This document shows positions 33,335-41,211 of a DNA stretch of 64,000 nt, in pieces. A program made the translations under genes and the position numbers. Positions within the stretch are counted from its first letter, which is position 1; every line of letters begins with the position of its first letter. Source of the stretch: an uncultured Oscillospiraceae bacterium (GTDB taxonomy: Bacteria; Bacillota; Clostridia; Oscillospirales; Acutalibacteraceae); NCBI GenBank assembly GCA_958366985.1, contig CATXDC010000004.1, positions 118,187 to 182,186 on the forward strand. The letters run 5' to 3'. The notes beneath the pieces were generated by a model. That model saw nothing but the letters and a program-made list of their open reading frames with translations, made no database searches and was not told the origin of the DNA.

Positions 33335-33796
33335 TTATTTAGTGGGATAAATGAGCTTTTCTTCGCTCCAGTCTGCCAAAACCTTTTTCATTTCCTGAGC
33401 TTCTTTTTTAGCTCCTTCAAGGCTGTGTTCAAGATAGTTTCCGCACTCGGGAGCCGTTGCTCCGGGGATCTCACCCTCAAAATCTGCAATGAAATCAAAA
33501 GCTTCCTTAGTCAATTTAATGGCATCACTGTGTGAAAGTCCTCTTGTAAGGAAATAAAATCCTGTGCGGCAGCCCATAGGTCCAAAATAGATTATATTAT
33601 CCGAAAACTCGGAATTTCTCACAAAGGTTGCAAAAAGATGCTCCACAGTATGCATTGCAGCGTTTTCCATAAATGGCGGGATATTGGGACGTCTTGTTCT
33701 TATATCATATGTAATAACATCGCCGTCTTTACGGGAAATATACATTCCCCTTTGAAGAATGTCGTGGTCAATTGTAAAGCTTGCTATTTTTTCCAT
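33335..33796 (-). CDS. luxS: S-ribosylhomocysteine lyase LuxS
   Basis: LuxS splits S-ribosylhomocysteine into homocysteine and the precursor of autoinducer-2, in the activated methyl cycle. The 153-residue protein has the metal-binding HTVEH (His residues near 54 and 58), the third ligand Cys in APECGNY, and the catalytic Cys in GPMGCRTGFY. It is the last gene of a rimM-trmD-phospholipase-luxS run, 15 bases after the phospholipase gene, so AI-2 production would follow translation-related expression. The start has AAAGGAA. No pfs/mtnN or AI-2 receptor is in the window, so a signalling role is not shown. Confidence 0.97.
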   Translation of the reverse strand: MEKIASFTIDHDILQRGMYISRKDGDVITYDIRTRRPNIPPFMENAAMHTVEHLFATFVRNSEFSDNIIYFGPMGCRTGFYFLTRGLSHSDAIKLTKEAFDFIADFEGEIPGATAPECGNYLEHSLEGAKKEAQEMKKVLADWSEEKLIYPTK

Positions 33797-33811
33797 TTTC
33801 TTTTTCCTTTC

Positions 33812-34756
33812 TCAGCATACATCTATTCCCGTAAGGAATGAGCGGTGTCCGAAAACCTCGGAAGAGTCCGCCTTTCCCTCAAGGATATTCATAAATCCGG
33901 TAATCATCTGAGCTGCATCCTCTTTTGCCTCATCAAAAAGCTCATATACACTCTTATTCAGCTTAACAGATTTATCCGCCGGATAATACCATTCATTTTT
34001 TGCCCTGTTCATATAGTCATATTTGTCGTCAGCTCTTTCCTGAAGCATCATTGACGATACTCCCGGTCCGATAACAGGATAAAGAGGCATCTGTACGGCT
34101 CTTAGAAAATCGTTTCTCTTTTTGTTACCGCTGTTTATTATTCCCTGCATATAGCGAAAATCACGGAAAGCCTGTTCGAATTTCTTCTCATCGCACGGAC
34201 GTTTGAGGGTCACAGAAAAAGCAAAGGAATCCGCTCTTGCCATATTCTCTATAAGCTCCGGATCATCGGACAAAAGAGCTTTTGTTGAAAACTTAAGTGT
34301 ATTTTCAATATTCTTTTTCTCTTTAAGAAGAAGCATATCAATGTTGAATTCTATTCTGTTATGGAGCACAAAGGAATGATAAGTTATGTGCTCTCTTCTC
34401 TTTATGTCCTCCATAGCCCAGTAGACAAAAGGATGAACGCTTCTGTCAAGGGCATAATGACAGATAAAACCGCAAAAATATGAAATCACACAGTCACGGT
34501 CATAATTTTTGCCGTTTATGAGATACTCCGCCATTGCCGCAAAAAGCTTTGCAGGATCACTTCTATGTATCGCAGAACCTGTACCCATAAGACTTTTCCC
34601 GGGCATATTGGGAAGCAGTCTGTGGAAAAACAGGAAATCCGGTCCCTGAGTTCCGTAAATCACGGCACGCTCGTCTACTTTTACACCTTTTGCTCTCTGA
34701 CGGATTGTATCCATCATTTCATCAGAAAAAATATAGTGAGTTGAAAATGCAGGCAT
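33812..34756 (-). CDS. Zinc-dependent phospholipase C family protein
   Basis: A 314-residue protein of the zinc-dependent phospholipase C fold. The N-terminus AFSTHYIFSDEM and GTQGPDFLFF, and later CGFICHYALDRSVHPFVYW, supply the His and Asp residues that bind zinc in the family. No signal peptide is present, unlike the secreted clostridial alpha-toxin, so this is a cytoplasmic member of unknown substrate. It lies two bases after trmD and 15 before luxS, within one operon. Toxin function should not be inferred: the membrane-binding C-terminal PLAT domain of alpha-toxin is lacking. Confidence 0.82.
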   Translation of the reverse strand: MPAFSTHYIFSDEMMDTIRQRAKGVKVDERAVIYGTQGPDFLFFHRLLPNMPGKSLMGTGSAIHRSDPAKLFAAMAEYLINGKNYDRDCVISYFCGFICHYALDRSVHPFVYWAMEDIKRREHITYHSFVLHNRIEFNIDMLLLKEKKNIENTLKFSTKALLSDDPELIENMARADSFAFSVTLKRPCDEKKFEQAFRDFRYMQGIINSGNKKRNDFLRAVQMPLYPVIGPGVSSMMLQERADDKYDYMNRAKNEWYYPADKSVKLNKSVYELFDEAKEDAAQMITGFMNILEGKADSSEVFGHRSFLTGIDVC

Positions 34757-34758
34757 GA

Positions 34759-35520
34759 TTATTCCTCCTCCTGACTTTTTTCCTTTTCTCTCTCTTCCAT
34801 AAGCTTATCAAGGTATTTTTTATCCGCTTTTGTAAGCTCCGCCTTTTTAAGAAGCTCGGGCCTCTTTTCAAGAGTACGCTTCAAAGACTGCTCTCTTCGC
34901 CACTTTTCAATATTTGCATGGTGGCCGGAAAGAAGCACTTCTGGAACCTCTCTTCCCCTCCACTCCACAGGTCTTGTATACTGTGGATGCTCAAGAAGAG
35001 ATGAAAAATGGCTTTCGTTTGTAAAGGCTTCCTCTCCTGAAAGAACACCGGGAATCATCCTTGCAACACAGTCCGCAAGAACCAGCGCAGGAAGCTCTCC
35101 TCCAGTAAGAACATAGTCGCCTATTGAGATTTCCTCATCGACTATCTCTTCAATTACCCTTTCATCAACGCCCTCATAATGACCGCAAAGGAGTGCTATA
35201 TGCTCCATTTGCGAAAGCTCAATTGCACGTTTCTGGGTAAGGGTCTTTCCCTGTGGTGACATATAGATAAGATAAGGGCGTCTGCCTGAATCCTCACAGA
35301 GAGACTCGAAACAATCGTATATGGGCTGGGTCTGCATGACCATTCCCATACCTCCCCCATAGGGAGTATCGTCTACACGGCGGTGCTTATCGGCAGTGTA
35401 TTCCCTTATATCACGGCAGCTTATCTCTATAAGTCCCCTTTCCCTTGCTCTACCTATTATGCTCTCTTTAAGAACGTTTTCGCACATCTGGGGAAAAAGA
35501 GTGAGAATGTCAATGCGCAT
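34759..35520 (-). CDS. trmD: tRNA (guanosine-37-N1)-methyltransferase TrmD
   Basis: TrmD methylates G37 of tRNAs reading CNN codons using SAM, which prevents +1 frameshifting. The 253-residue SPOUT enzyme shows PYGGGMGMVMQ, the SAM-binding knot SPQGKTL, LLCGHYEGVDERV and IGDYVLTGGELPALVL, and the C-terminal RPVEWRGREVPEVL. A TTG six bases upstream is also open, but the ATG at 35520 with AAAGGA ten bases before it is the better start. It overlaps rimM by 11 bases, the usual coupling. It starts the phospholipase-luxS tail of the operon. Confidence 0.97.
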   Translation of the reverse strand: MRIDILTLFPQMCENVLKESIIGRARERGLIEISCRDIREYTADKHRRVDDTPYGGGMGMVMQTQPIYDCFESLCEDSGRRPYLIYMSPQGKTLTQKRAIELSQMEHIALLCGHYEGVDERVIEEIVDEEISIGDYVLTGGELPALVLADCVARMIPGVLSGEEAFTNESHFSSLLEHPQYTRPVEWRGREVPEVLLSGHHANIEKWRREQSLKRTLEKRPELLKKAELTKADKKYLDKLMEEREKEKSQEEE

Positions 35521-36028
35521 CGTCAAATATTCCTTTCATAGGTCTGATTTTGATTATTCCGTTTTCTACGTCCGTTTCGGCCACAACCTCTTTTATAGCC
35601 GGAATCAAATATTCCCTGCCGTTGTCATCGGTTATCTGCCAAACGTCATTGGCTCCTGTTTCCATAACATCGGTAAGCTTTCCGTAAATAATGCCTGTAT
35701 CGGCATCGAAAACAGTGCAGTCAATTAAATCCTGTATAAAGTTTTCGCCTTCGCTTAAATTCGCCTCGGCTCTGTCCATATACAGCACTTTTCGCATGAT
35801 TTTATTTACCGCTTCTATTGAATCTATTCCCTCAACCTTTAAAAGGGCTATATTTCCGTGAGGTCGGCATGAAATCACCTTTAAAGCCTCCGTGCCCTCT
35901 TTGTTCAAATAAAAATGTTTAAACTGCTTCATAAATTCAGGAGAATCACACCATGGATTTACACGCATTTCTCCCCTAACACCGTGGGTTCCTACAACCT
36001 GTCCCACTTCCAGATATTTTTTTACCAT
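35510..36028 (-). CDS. rimM: Ribosome maturation factor RimM
   Basis: RimM helps 30S assembly by binding ribosomal protein uS19. The 172-residue protein has an N-terminal beta-barrel (EVGQVVGTHGVRGEMRV) and a C-terminal PRC barrel (about 95-168, with DVWQITDDNGREYLIPA). The ATG at 36028 follows AAGGAGG. It begins a separate minus-strand operon with trmD; the usual upstream neighbours rpsP and khpA are about 3.2 kb away, beyond an inserted block of plus-strand genes. AT-rich sequence with TATAAT on the minus strand at 36063-36058 is a weak promoter candidate. Confidence 0.95.
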   Translation of the reverse strand: MVKKYLEVGQVVGTHGVRGEMRVNPWCDSPEFMKQFKHFYLNKEGTEALKVISCRPHGNIALLKVEGIDSIEAVNKIMRKVLYMDRAEANLSEGENFIQDLIDCTVFDADTGIIYGKLTDVMETGANDVWQITDDNGREYLIPAIKEVVAETDVENGIIKIRPMKGIFDDAH

Positions 36029-36155
36029 ACAAAACGCCTCCTTTAACGGGACTTTATATTATATAATAACATTACGACGAATAAAAAACAACCGAAACAG
36101 AAGTTTAAGCATTTCGGTATCTGCAATAAAAGAAATTTTCGTTAAACCGCTGATA

Positions 36156-36184
36156 TTGACGATTGTACACATATGTAGTATATT
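36156..36184 (+). promoter_or_regulatory. Promoter of the SPFH/zinc-ribbon island
   Basis: TTGACG (36156-36161), a 17-base spacer and TATATT (36179-36184). The spacer contains the palindrome ACATATGT and a related ATATATGT follows near 36203, possible sites for the ribbon-helix-helix protein encoded next. Confidence 0.75.
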
Positions 36185-36225
36185 TTAATAGTATAACGTC
36201 ATATATGTCATGGAGGTGTTAAACC

Positions 36226-36429
36226 TTGGATGATAAAAAACTATACATTCCATCAAAGCTTTATAAAGGTGATACATCAGTTGTATCTGCAAGGCTTCCT
36301 AACAGCATGATTAAAGAAATAGACGCAATAGCTGAAAATACAGGCCGCAGCAGAAATGAAATAATTTCCATTTGTCTTGAATTTGCAATTAGTAATCTTC
36401 AAACTGAAAGCGACGAAAAAGAGGGATAG
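36226..36429 (+). CDS. Small ribbon-helix-helix (CopG/Arc-type) regulator
   Basis: A 67-residue protein with the ribbon-helix-helix pattern: a short strand VVSARLPNSMIKEIDAIAE followed by NTGRSRNEIISICLEFAIS, the usual helix-turn-helix pair of CopG-like DNA-binding proteins that act as dimers. The start is a TTG at 36226 eight bases after GGAGGTG; no in-frame ATG is available. It is the first gene of the SPFH/zinc-ribbon island and probably regulates it through AT-rich palindromes around the promoter. It is not paired with a toxin gene of any type I recognise, so an antitoxin role is less likely. Confidence 0.78.
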   Translation: MDDKKLYIPSKLYKGDTSVVSARLPNSMIKEIDAIAENTGRSRNEIISICLEFAISNLQTESDEKEG

Positions 36430-36433
36430 CTTT

Positions 36434-37168
36434 ATGAAAAAGTCAGCTTTGATTATTGGGTTGACATATGGTGCGGCTGCATTAATTTACGGAATAATAT
36501 CATTAATGTTCTTTTTTGAAAAAACCACCGCTTTTTGGACAGGACTCTTAATAGTAGTTTTTTCCTGTGTCCTGAGCGCTGTAATTACTGTGTGTGTAAG
36601 CAAAAAACGTGATAATGCTTTTCCGCTTACAATATCAGTAAACCTTTTCTGCGGAATTTATGTATTTGCTGTAATTATAATCAATGTACTTATCGGCATA
36701 ATCTTTAAGGCAGGCACAGCGCCTTTGATTACTGCTCAAATAATATGCTTTGCTGTTTTTGCGGTTATAACAGCAGTTTTGCTTAAAGTAAAAAAACATA
36801 TTTCGGAGCACAGCATCATCGAAAATGATAAATCAAATGAGCTTAAAAAAATTATTTTTGAATGCGAAAAAATCAAGAATAAGCTTATAAAATTACCCGG
36901 TGAACAGCAGAAAAAAGCCTTGTCAGTAATTGACAGCATAATCGAGGAACTGCGGTTTTCAGATTTAAGTGTTTCCCCTGATATTTTGGAGATGGACGGC
37001 AAAATTTCATCTTTGATCGGTTTGCTCTCATCAGAAACCGATAATTTAATCGAAATACAGGCAGACGACATCACCGCTTTCGAAGAAATTGCAAATGATA
37101 TTAAAGCGCTTATCAAAGAAAGAAATGCACGTATTAAATTATTAATGAACATAAACAGCAAAATTTGA
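36434..37168 (+). CDS. Four-helix membrane protein with cytoplasmic helical domain (unknown)
   Basis: A 244-residue protein with four hydrophobic segments in the first 120 residues (about 5-30, 36-58, 70-95 and 98-118) and a soluble, charged, mostly helical C-terminal half (about 125-244) that may form coiled coils. The ATG at 36434 has GAGGGA upstream; an earlier in-frame start would overlap the regulator gene and lacks a ribosome site. The last codons overlap the Shine-Dalgarno site of the SPFH gene, 14 bases away. I do not recognise the family. By position it could anchor the SPFH protein to the membrane. Confidence 0.75.
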   Translation: MKKSALIIGLTYGAAALIYGIISLMFFFEKTTAFWTGLLIVVFSCVLSAVITVCVSKKRDNAFPLTISVNLFCGIYVFAVIIINVLIGIIFKAGTAPLITAQIICFAVFAVITAVLLKVKKHISEHSIIENDKSNELKKIIFECEKIKNKLIKLPGEQQKKALSVIDSIIEELRFSDLSVSPDILEMDGKISSLIGLLSSETDNLIEIQADDITAFEEIANDIKALIKERNARIKLLMNINSKI

Positions 37169-37182
37169 GGAGGCAAAACCAA

Positions 37183-38493
37183 ATGGCAATAGTCGATGTA
37201 GTTAAGTATAACGGAGGTCCGGATGTATTCGCCTGGAAATATCCAAACGAAGAGCTGAGCACCTGGACACAGTTAATAGTTAACGAATCACAGGAAGCAA
37301 TTCTATTTAAGGGCGGAAAGGCCCTTGATGTATTTCAAAGCGGACGCCACACCCTTGAAACAGCAAATATACCGCTGCTGAATAATATCATAAATCTTCC
37401 CTTTGGCGGACGCTCACCGTTTACCGCTGAGGTATGGTACATAAATAAGATAAGTTCCCTTGATATAAAATGGGGGACTGCTTCACCTATTCAGCTTCAG
37501 GACCCCAAATATTCGATATTTGTGCCTGTAAGAGCTTTCGGCCAGTTTGGTATCAGTATTGAAAACTCAAAGCAGTTTCTGATTAAATTAGTCGGAACAC
37601 TTACTGAATTCAATAAAGCCAACATTGTAAAATATTTCAGAGGCTTATATCTTACAAAAGTAAAAGATGCAATTTCTTCATATCTTGTCAGCAAACAGAT
37701 AAGCATTCTGGAAATAAACGCATATCTTGAGGAAATTTCCGAGTACCTCAAGGAGAAAATGCAGCCGGTTCTTCAGGAGTACGGTATAAATCTTATTAAT
37801 TTCTATGTAAACGACATAAGTGTTCCCGAAGACGATACTGCCGTTATGAAGCTTAAAGACGCTCTTGCAAGAAAAGCCGAAATGAACATAATCGGCTACA
37901 ATTATCAGCAGGAACGCTCCTTCGACACTTTAGAGGAAGCTGCCAAAAATAACGGATCTGCAGGCGATATGATGGGTACAGGTCTCGGACTTGGTATGGG
38001 TATGGCAATGGGCGGAACAATGGGAAGCGAGTTTTCCTCTATTTCCAAAAACATCAACACCAAAGCTGAAGAAACCAAAACCTGCCCTTCATGCGGCGCA
38101 TCAATGCCCAAGGATAAGCGTTTTTGCTCAGACTGCGGATGCGATACTGCTGCACAAAAAGATGAGAATGAGGAAAAGGATAGCGGCACTATCAAATGCA
38201 GCAACTGTGGATTTGAGTATCCAAACACCGTTAAATTCTGCCCCCAATGCGGCGACAAATATAATCCCTGTCCACGCTGCGGAGCAGACAGGGCTGAAGG
38301 CGCTGAAGTATGTTCAAACTGCGGATATACCGAGCCAAAACCTTGTCCTCACTGCGGAAGCCCTCTTCCTGAAGGCGGAGCACGTTTTTGTCCTGAATGC
38401 GGTCAGTCTCTGGCTAAAAACTGTCCCACATGCAATGCACCTATTACAGGCAATCCAAAATTCTGCACACAGTGCGGAACTAAATTAATTTAA
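37183..38493 (+). CDS. SPFH-domain protein with five C-terminal zinc ribbons (YdjI-like)
   Basis: A 436-residue cytoplasmic protein. The N-terminal part (about 20-270) resembles the YdjI/virion-core-like SPFH family (IVDVVKYNGGPDVFAWKYPN, VPVRAFGQFGISIEN, FYVNDISVPEDD). A Gly/Met-rich linker follows (about 265-290). Residues 301-432 contain five CxxC...CxxC zinc ribbons in a row (first CPSCGASMPKDKRFCSDCG, last CPTCNAPITGNPKFCTQCG). In Bacillus, YdjI cooperates with PspA and membrane proteins YdjG and YdjH in membrane stress; here there is no PspA beside it. The ATG at 37183 has GAGGAGG. Confidence 0.88.
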   Translation: MAIVDVVKYNGGPDVFAWKYPNEELSTWTQLIVNESQEAILFKGGKALDVFQSGRHTLETANIPLLNNIINLPFGGRSPFTAEVWYINKISSLDIKWGTASPIQLQDPKYSIFVPVRAFGQFGISIENSKQFLIKLVGTLTEFNKANIVKYFRGLYLTKVKDAISSYLVSKQISILEINAYLEEISEYLKEKMQPVLQEYGINLINFYVNDISVPEDDTAVMKLKDALARKAEMNIIGYNYQQERSFDTLEEAAKNNGSAGDMMGTGLGLGMGMAMGGTMGSEFSSISKNINTKAEETKTCPSCGASMPKDKRFCSDCGCDTAAQKDENEEKDSGTIKCSNCGFEYPNTVKFCPQCGDKYNPCPRCGADRAEGAEVCSNCGYTEPKPCPHCGSPLPEGGARFCPECGQSLAKNCPTCNAPITGNPKFCTQCGTKLI

Positions 38494-38516
38494 TTTTAAT
38501 CTTAGGAGATATAATA

Positions 38517-39086
38517 ATGGATAATATTTCAGCAAATAAAGCAGTAAAAAAAACAAAAATAATCGCATGGATAGAAATAATCATAGGTATATTTCTAACT
38601 GCTTTCAATGGTTTTTTTGTTATTGTGGGAATAACACAGGCAAAAGACTCCACTGATGTAACTCTGATTGCTATATTCGGATGTCTTACGGCAGCAGGTA
38701 TTTTTCTTTTAAGATCAGCTCACCAGAGAAAAGATTTAATCAAGAAATTCAATGATTATTCAGCACGCCTGAAGAGTAATCCCTCAATGACACTACCAAA
38801 TTTAGCTTCGGAGGTCAATGAACCTATCACTGATTTGGCAAAAGATATAAGCAAAATGATTGTTTACGGCTTTTTCCCAAATTCATACATAGACGCAAAA
38901 ACAGGAAGGCTTATAACACCTGATTCAAACATGCAGACCACCTCTTTTACAAACCAGAATATACATACTGTTTCCGATAAACCCGAATACGTAACCGTAC
39001 AGTGCCAAAACTGCGGAGCAACTAATAAAATTGTCAAAGGTTCAGTAGGAGAATGTGAGTTCTGCGGTTCTCAAATTTCACAGTAA
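38517..39086 (+). CDS. Membrane protein with C-terminal zinc ribbon (unknown)
   Basis: A 189-residue protein with two N-terminal hydrophobic segments (about 14-38 and 45-65), a linker, and a C-terminal zinc ribbon: CQNCG from residue 163 and CEFCG ending near 184. The start at 38517 follows TTAGGAG. It is the last gene of the island and ends just before a strong terminator. The combination of membrane anchor and zinc ribbon mirrors the YdjG-like partners of SPFH proteins, which supports, but does not prove, a joint complex with the preceding protein. Confidence 0.78.
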   Translation: MDNISANKAVKKTKIIAWIEIIIGIFLTAFNGFFVIVGITQAKDSTDVTLIAIFGCLTAAGIFLLRSAHQRKDLIKKFNDYSARLKSNPSMTLPNLASEVNEPITDLAKDISKMIVYGFFPNSYIDAKTGRLITPDSNMQTTSFTNQNIHTVSDKPEYVTVQCQNCGATNKIVKGSVGECEFCGSQISQ

Positions 39087-39103
39087 AACTTACATATTAA
39101 AGC

Positions 39104-39136
39104 AAAACAGCGCATTTTTAGATGCGCTGTTTTTTG
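39104..39136 (+). terminator. Terminator of the SPFH/zinc-ribbon island
   Basis: A perfect 12-bp stem (39104-39115 with 39122-39133) and T-run, 18 bases after the last island gene. Confidence 0.9.
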
Positions 39137-39159
39137 TTTATATTTTCTGTTATTTTATA

Positions 39160-39189
39160 AAAAATACCGGAAAGCTTTACGCTTTCCGG
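39160..39189 (-). terminator. Terminator of ylxM-ffh-rpsP-khpA
   Basis: A perfect 9-bp stem (39167-39175 with 39181-39189), on the minus strand followed by TATTTTTTATAA. It shows that the ribosomal operon ends after khpA rather than reading into rimM. Confidence 0.88.
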
Positions 39190-39236
39190 CTATGTCCTCT
39201 TTTTTGCTGTTAAAACGCAAACTTATTAAAGAATAA

Positions 39237-39470
39237 TCAGTCAATCTCAACGGAGATTTTGTCACCTGTACGGCTTGCAGCTGCACGCATGACAACACGG
39301 ATTGCCTTGGCAATTCTGCCCTGACGTCCGATAACTCTGCCCATTTCCTCCTGGGAAACGTGAAGATGATAAACTGTTACTCCCTCTTCGTTGGGTTCAT
39401 CAACATCTACGCTGACAGCCTCGGGATTTTCCACAAGACCCTGCGCCACTTTTACAAGTAACTCTTTCAT
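39237..39470 (-). CDS. khpA: KH-domain RNA-binding protein KhpA
   Basis: A 77-residue single KH-domain protein, which with KhpB (Jag) binds many small and messenger RNAs in Gram-positive bacteria. The KH signature is GRVIGRQGRIAKAIRVV. A TTG upstream is also in frame, but the ATG at 39470 sits about ten bases from AAGGAG and gives the usual size. It follows rpsP by 20 bases and is the last gene of the operon before the terminator; in most relatives rimM and trmD come next. Confidence 0.95.
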   Translation of the reverse strand: MKELLVKVAQGLVENPEAVSVDVDEPNEEGVTVYHLHVSQEEMGRVIGRQGRIAKAIRVVMRAAASRTGDKISVEID

Positions 39471-39490
39471 TGCAAACGGCTCCTTCAAAC

Positions 39491-39736
39491 TTATTTAATG
39501 ATGCCGTTCTTCTTGAAGAGATCCTTAACTGTATCTGTGGGCTGTGCGCCGTTAGCAATCCACTTTGCTGCCTTCTCAGCGTCAATCTTTACAACTGCGG
39601 GCTCCTCCATGGGATTGTAGTAACCGATTTCCTCGATGAAACGTCCATCACGGGGATATCTTGAATCTGCTACAACTACACGATAGAAAGGTGCCTTTTT
39701 TGCGCCCATGCGGCGAAGTCTGATTTTTACTGCCAT
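39491..39736 (-). CDS. rpsP: 30S ribosomal protein bS16
   Basis: An 81-residue ribosomal protein of the small subunit, needed for 30S assembly. The start MAVKIRLRRMGAKKAPFYR and GRFIEEIGYYNP are the standard bS16 features. The frame is open further upstream, but the ATG at 39736 has GGAGG and gives the family length. It lies about 90 bases after ffh and 20 before khpA in the ylxM-ffh-rpsP-khpA operon. Confidence 0.98.
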   Translation of the reverse strand: MAVKIRLRRMGAKKAPFYRVVVADSRYPRDGRFIEEIGYYNPMEEPAVVKIDAEKAAKWIANGAQPTDTVKDLFKKNGIIK

Positions 39737-39829
39737 GATTAAATTCCTCCAAAATATTATATATGTTTTTATTTTATCATCACGCTGTGGATGGATTTTT
39801 ACCATTGCTTTGCGTGTTGAATGCTTAAT

Positions 39830-41191
39830 TTAGAATCCCGGGAAACCGCCGGGCATTCCTCCGGGCATACCCATGCCCATTCTGCGCATTTTGCGCTTGC
39901 TTCCCTTGCCTGAGAACTGCTTGAACATCTTCTGCATCTGACGATGCTGAGCAAGGAGCTTGTTTACATCCTCAACCTGCATTCCGCAGCCTGCTGCAAT
40001 TCTGCGCTTTCTTGAGGGATTGATGATTTCCGGCTTTTCCCTTTCAGCGGGAGTCATTGAAAGAATGATAGCTCTTGTTTTATCGAACTGTCTTTCATCG
40101 ATATCCACATTGTCGAGCTTTTTGCCCACACCGGGGATCATGCCGAGAATATCTCTTATTGAACCCATCTTTTTAACCTGCTGAAGCTGGTCAAGAAGAT
40201 CGTTCATATCGAACTTATTTTTTCTGAGCTTTTCTTCAAGCTCAGCAGCTTTTTTCTCGTCAAGTGACTGCTCCGCTTTCTCAATAAGTGAAAGCACATC
40301 GCCCATGCCGAGGATTCTCGAAGCCATACGCTCCGGGTGGAAAACATCGAGATCGCCGAGCTTTTCGCCCACACCCACAAATTTTATGGGCTTGCCTGTT
40401 ACGGCTCTTGCTGAAAGTGCCGCACCGCCTCGTGTATCACCGTCAAGCTTTGTAAGAATAAGTCCGTCTATACCCAGAGCCTCGTCAAAGGATGCAGCAA
40501 CATTGACCGCATCCTGACCGGTCATTGAGTCAACTACAAGAAGAATTTCGTGAGGCTTTACCTCGCTCTTTATGTTTTTAAGCTCGGTCATAAGCTCTTC
40601 ATCAATGTGAAGACGTCCTGCCGTATCAAGAAAAACATAATCGTAGCCTTTATCTTTTGCAAGCTTTACAGCCTCTTTAGCGATTGTAACGGGATCAATC
40701 TGACCCATTTCAAAAACGGGAACTCCCGCTTTTTCACCTACAACCTGGAGCTGCTTGATAGCTGCCGGACGGTAAACGTCGCAGGCTACAAGAAGAGGTC
40801 TGTTGCCCTGATTTTTAAGCATAAGGGCAAGCTTTGCACTGTGGGTTGTTTTACCTGAACCCTGAAGACCGCACATCATAACGATTGTAGGCGGATGAGG
40901 AGCAGAAGCAAGCCTTGTGCGTGTTCCGCCCATAAGCTGTGTAAGCTCTTCATTAACTATTTTTATTACCATCTGCGCCGGAGTCAGGCTTTCCATAACC
41001 TGGGCGCCGATTGCTCTTTCTGTTACCTTGTTTGTAAAATCCTTTGCCACCTTATAGCTGACATCGGCCTCAAGAAGGGCAAGGCGCACCTCCCTCATGG
41101 CCTCTTTAACGTCGCTTTCGGTAAGCTTTCCCTTTGAACGCAGCTTTTTAAACGCCGCTTCAAGCTTGTCGGAAAGACCTTCAAATGCCAA
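39830..41191 (-). CDS. ffh: Signal recognition particle protein Ffh
   Basis: The GTPase of the signal recognition particle, which carries ribosomes making membrane proteins to FtsY. The 453 residues show the N domain, the G domain (GLQGSGKTTHSAKLA, DTAGR, TKLDGDTRGG) and a methionine-rich M domain that binds SRP RNA and signal sequences, ending in a Gly/Met-rich tail (MGMGMPGGMPGGFPGF). It follows ylxM by 20 bases, the conserved Bacillota pair. The SRP RNA gene is not visible in the window. Confidence 0.97.
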   Translation of the reverse strand: MAFEGLSDKLEAAFKKLRSKGKLTESDVKEAMREVRLALLEADVSYKVAKDFTNKVTERAIGAQVMESLTPAQMVIKIVNEELTQLMGGTRTRLASAPHPPTIVMMCGLQGSGKTTHSAKLALMLKNQGNRPLLVACDVYRPAAIKQLQVVGEKAGVPVFEMGQIDPVTIAKEAVKLAKDKGYDYVFLDTAGRLHIDEELMTELKNIKSEVKPHEILLVVDSMTGQDAVNVAASFDEALGIDGLILTKLDGDTRGGAALSARAVTGKPIKFVGVGEKLGDLDVFHPERMASRILGMGDVLSLIEKAEQSLDEKKAAELEEKLRKNKFDMNDLLDQLQQVKKMGSIRDILGMIPGVGKKLDNVDIDERQFDKTRAIILSMTPAEREKPEIINPSRKRRIAAGCGMQVEDVNKLLAQHRQMQKMFKQFSGKGSKRKMRRMGMGMPGGMPGGFPGF

Positions 41192-41211
41192 ATCTAATCA
41201 GTCCTTACTGC

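Noticed and set aside
33812..34756. Secreted alpha-toxin-like phospholipase
   Set aside because: No signal peptide and no C-terminal membrane-binding domain; the gene is embedded in a tRNA-modification operon.
36226..36429. Antitoxin of a type II toxin-antitoxin pair
   Set aside because: The following gene is a membrane protein without toxin features and the operon continues with SPFH and zinc-ribbon genes.
37183..38493. Viral or prophage origin suggested by the virion-core-like name of the SPFH family
   Set aside because: The name comes from a poxvirus annotation; there are no capsid, portal, integrase or terminase genes nearby.
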